A model generated the notes under the pieces. That model made no database searches. It saw only the letters and a list, made by a program, of their open reading frames with translations, and was not told the origin of the DNA. A DNA stretch of 6,798 nt from assembly GCA_030049455.1 (NCBI GenBank), contig JASIKV010000400.1, positions 1 through 6,798 on the forward strand, in the 5' to 3' direction. Origin of the DNA: Terriglobia bacterium. GTDB lineage: Bacteria > Acidobacteriota > Terriglobia > UBA7540. Positions 5,195 to 6,798 of this stretch are shown one piece after another. A program made the position numbers and the translations under genes. The number at the start of each line of letters is the position of its first letter. Position 1 is the stretch's first letter.

Positions 5195-6787
5195 TTAAGC
5201 GAAAAAGGGGGCGGAATCCTTCGAGATGTAGGAGTGTCGCGCCGGCTTGCAATTACTTTTGAGCGGAAAGTCCGAGCGGTAGTGCGCGCCGCGGCTCTCC
5301 TGGCGCGCCAGCGCGCATTGCGCAATCAGCCGGGCCACCGTCACTATGTTTCCGGCTTCGTGCGCGGAGCGGAGATTGGGAATCGGTTCCGGCAGGCTGA
5401 GTTCACCCAGACGCGCCACGGCTTCCGAGAGCTGTTTTCCGTCACGAATAATCGCAACCTTGTCCCACAGAACTTCCCGTGCCGCTTCCACAGCCTTTTC
5501 CGCCTCCATGGCTGCCGGCGTGTGATTTCCCCCTGCGGCCTCTGGCTTCGGGGGCGGCGAAGGAAAGGGTGCGGCCGATTGTTTGTTCAGCACGGCCGCA
5601 GCCGCGCGCGCGCCGAACACCAACCCTTCCAGCAGGGAATTGCTGGCCAGCCGATTTGCGCCGTGCACGCCCGTGGCCGCCACCTCTCCCGCAGCGAAAA
5701 GTCCGGGAAGGGACGTGGCGCCGTGCAGATCGGTTGCGACCCCGCCCATGGCGTAGTGGGCGGCGGGGCGGATGGGGACAAGGTCGGCCGTGATGTCGAT
5801 ATTGTGCTTCATGCAGGTGGCAAAGATTCGTGGAAAGCGTTTCTGCACGTAGTCAGGATCGAGGGCCGTCAGGTCAAGGTAGACAAACTGTGCGCGCGTT
5901 TTCTGCATTTCGAGTGTGATGGCGCGCGCCACCACATCACGCGGCGCAAGCTCCGCGGCCTCATGATAGTGCGGCATGAAGCGGTCGAGCATCAGATTGC
6001 GCAGGTAAGCTCCCTCACCGCGCAGAGCTTCAGAAAGCAGGAACCGGGGCGCGCCCTTTACAAACAATGCGGTGGGATGAAACTGCACGAATTCCATGTC
6101 GCTCAGGAGCGCCCCTGCGCGATAGGCCATGGCCATTCCATCGCCGCAGGCCACGGAGGGGTTCGTGGTCTCCTTGTAAACGTGGCCCAGCCCGCCCGTG
6201 GCCAGCAGAACTGCCTGAGCGTGAACGGTCCGCGGCGGCGAGCCCGCTGCCTCCAGATAATTCACTCCGCAAATCCTGCCTTCTTCCAGCGCCAACTCCG
6301 TTGCAAAACTGTGAGGGCGCAATTGAATGGAGGGAATGGTTCGCGACCTGGCCATCAGGGTGCGCAGAATTTCACTGCCGGTGGAATCGCCCTGCGCATG
6401 AAGGACCCGCGAGCGGCTGTGGGCGCCTTCGCGCGTGAGGGCCAGCTTGGTGCCATTGCGGTCAAAGCGCATTCCCCAGTCCATGAGTTGCTGAATCTGT
6501 TGCGGACCTTCTTCCACCAGAATGCTGACGGCATCTTCGCGGCAAAGTCCGTCACCGGCGATGAGGGTGTCGTGGCGGTGCAGAGTGACTTCATCATCCT
6601 CGCTCAGCGCCGCGGCAATTCCTCCCTGCGCGTATTCGGTGTTGGATTCATACAGGTCGTCCTTGGTGAGCACCAGCACTTTGCCGCCCTGCGCAAGGTC
6701 GATGGCAGCGCGCATCCCGGCGATTCCTCCGCCCAGGACGACATAGTCGACGCTGTGATCCTTTCGCGTTGCCATGAATAATTCCAT
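5195..6787 (-). CDS. nadB: L-aspartate oxidase
   Basis: NadB is a cytosolic FAD enzyme that oxidises L-aspartate to iminoaspartate, which NadA joins with dihydroxyacetone phosphate to make quinolinate for NAD. The 530-residue product has the dinucleotide-binding motif GGGIAG (19-24), SNTEYAQGG (48-56), REGAHSRSR (119-127), FHPTAL (236-241), RGEGAYL (256-262), HYAMGG (344-349) and GANRLASNSLLEG (376-388). E120, H237, R256, H344 and R379 correspond to E. coli active-site residues E121, H244, R290, H351 and R386, so it should be active and not a fumarate reductase subunit. A Pro/Ala-rich linker (about 403-428) separates the FAD/capping part from the C-terminal helical domain, which ends with the ESRGAHYRSDFP motif. 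A second ATG at 6775 has a GGA eight bases upstream and may be the true start. No nadA or nadC is visible here; the upstream side is beyond the window. Confidence 0.95.
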   Translation of the reverse strand: MELFMATRKDHSVDYVVLGGGIAGMRAAIDLAQGGKVLVLTKDDLYESNTEYAQGGIAAALSEDDEVTLHRHDTLIAGDGLCREDAVSILVEEGPQQIQQLMDWGMRFDRNGTKLALTREGAHSRSRVLHAQGDSTGSEILRTLMARSRTIPSIQLRPHSFATELALEEGRICGVNYLEAAGSPPRTVHAQAVLLATGGLGHVYKETTNPSVACGDGMAMAYRAGALLSDMEFVQFHPTALFVKGAPRFLLSEALRGEGAYLRNLMLDRFMPHYHEAAELAPRDVVARAITLEMQKTRAQFVYLDLTALDPDYVQKRFPRIFATCMKHNIDITADLVPIRPAAHYAMGGVATDLHGATSLPGLFAAGEVAATGVHGANRLASNSLLEGLVFGARAAAAVLNKQSAAPFPSPPPKPEAAGGNHTPAAMEAEKAVEAAREVLWDKVAIIRDGKQLSEAVARLGELSLPEPIPNLRSAHEAGNIVTVARLIAQCALARQESRGAHYRSDFPLKSNCKPARHSYISKDSAPFFA

Positions 6788-6798
6788 GATAGCGATGC

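Noticed and set aside
5234..6781. 515-codon open frame on the + strand opposite nadB
   Set aside because: nadB shows full family motifs on the other strand. The + frame product is low in recognisable structure and rich in Arg, Gly and His, as expected of an antisense shadow.

Overview
The window looks like ordinary chromosomal housekeeping DNA from a GC-rich, Gram-negative-type bacterium. The style of the genes suggests an Acidobacteriota member: a stand-alone AlaX editing protein, a zinc-ribbon protein with a C-x-x-C-G-V-D-F-A-K-Y segment, a long S41 protease, and a two-gene tat locus followed by an M28-fold enzyme. This taxonomic call is inference from resemblance, not from a marker gene. 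I see no mobile element, CRISPR array, phage gene or replication origin.

Layout. Bases 1-726 (+) are the 3' part of an AlaX-type alanyl-tRNA editing gene, cut by the window edge. After a 141-base gap containing a 13-bp tandem repeat and a possible promoter lies a complete tRNA-Ala(CGC) gene (868-943) with the G3-U70 alanine identity pair and an encoded CCA. A perfect TATAAT box then precedes a small double zinc-ribbon protein (1047-1355, +). That gene converges on a C-terminal processing protease (S41/Ctp, 1415-3031, -), and an 11-bp perfect inverted repeat lies between them. The protease is divergent from a tight + strand operon at 3201-5143: a TatA/TatB-like subunit, tatC, and an exported M28-fold protein that carries every catalytic residue of animal-type (type II) glutaminyl cyclase. 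This operon has a near-consensus promoter (TTGACA, 17 bp, TATTAT) whose predicted start site falls on the Shine-Dalgarno sequence. L-aspartate oxidase nadB (5195-6787, -) converges on the operon.

How the genes fit together. The left part concerns tRNA-Ala: an enzyme family that hydrolyses mischarged Ser- or Gly-tRNA(Ala) sits next to a tRNA-Ala gene. The centre concerns the cell envelope: a membrane-anchored processing protease, the Tat export channel, and an exported enzyme predicted to cyclise N-terminal glutamine or, less likely, to be an aminopeptidase. The right end is the first committed enzyme of de novo NAD synthesis. The observations most worth following up are the type II glutaminyl cyclase in a tat operon and the alaX/tRNA-Ala adjacency.
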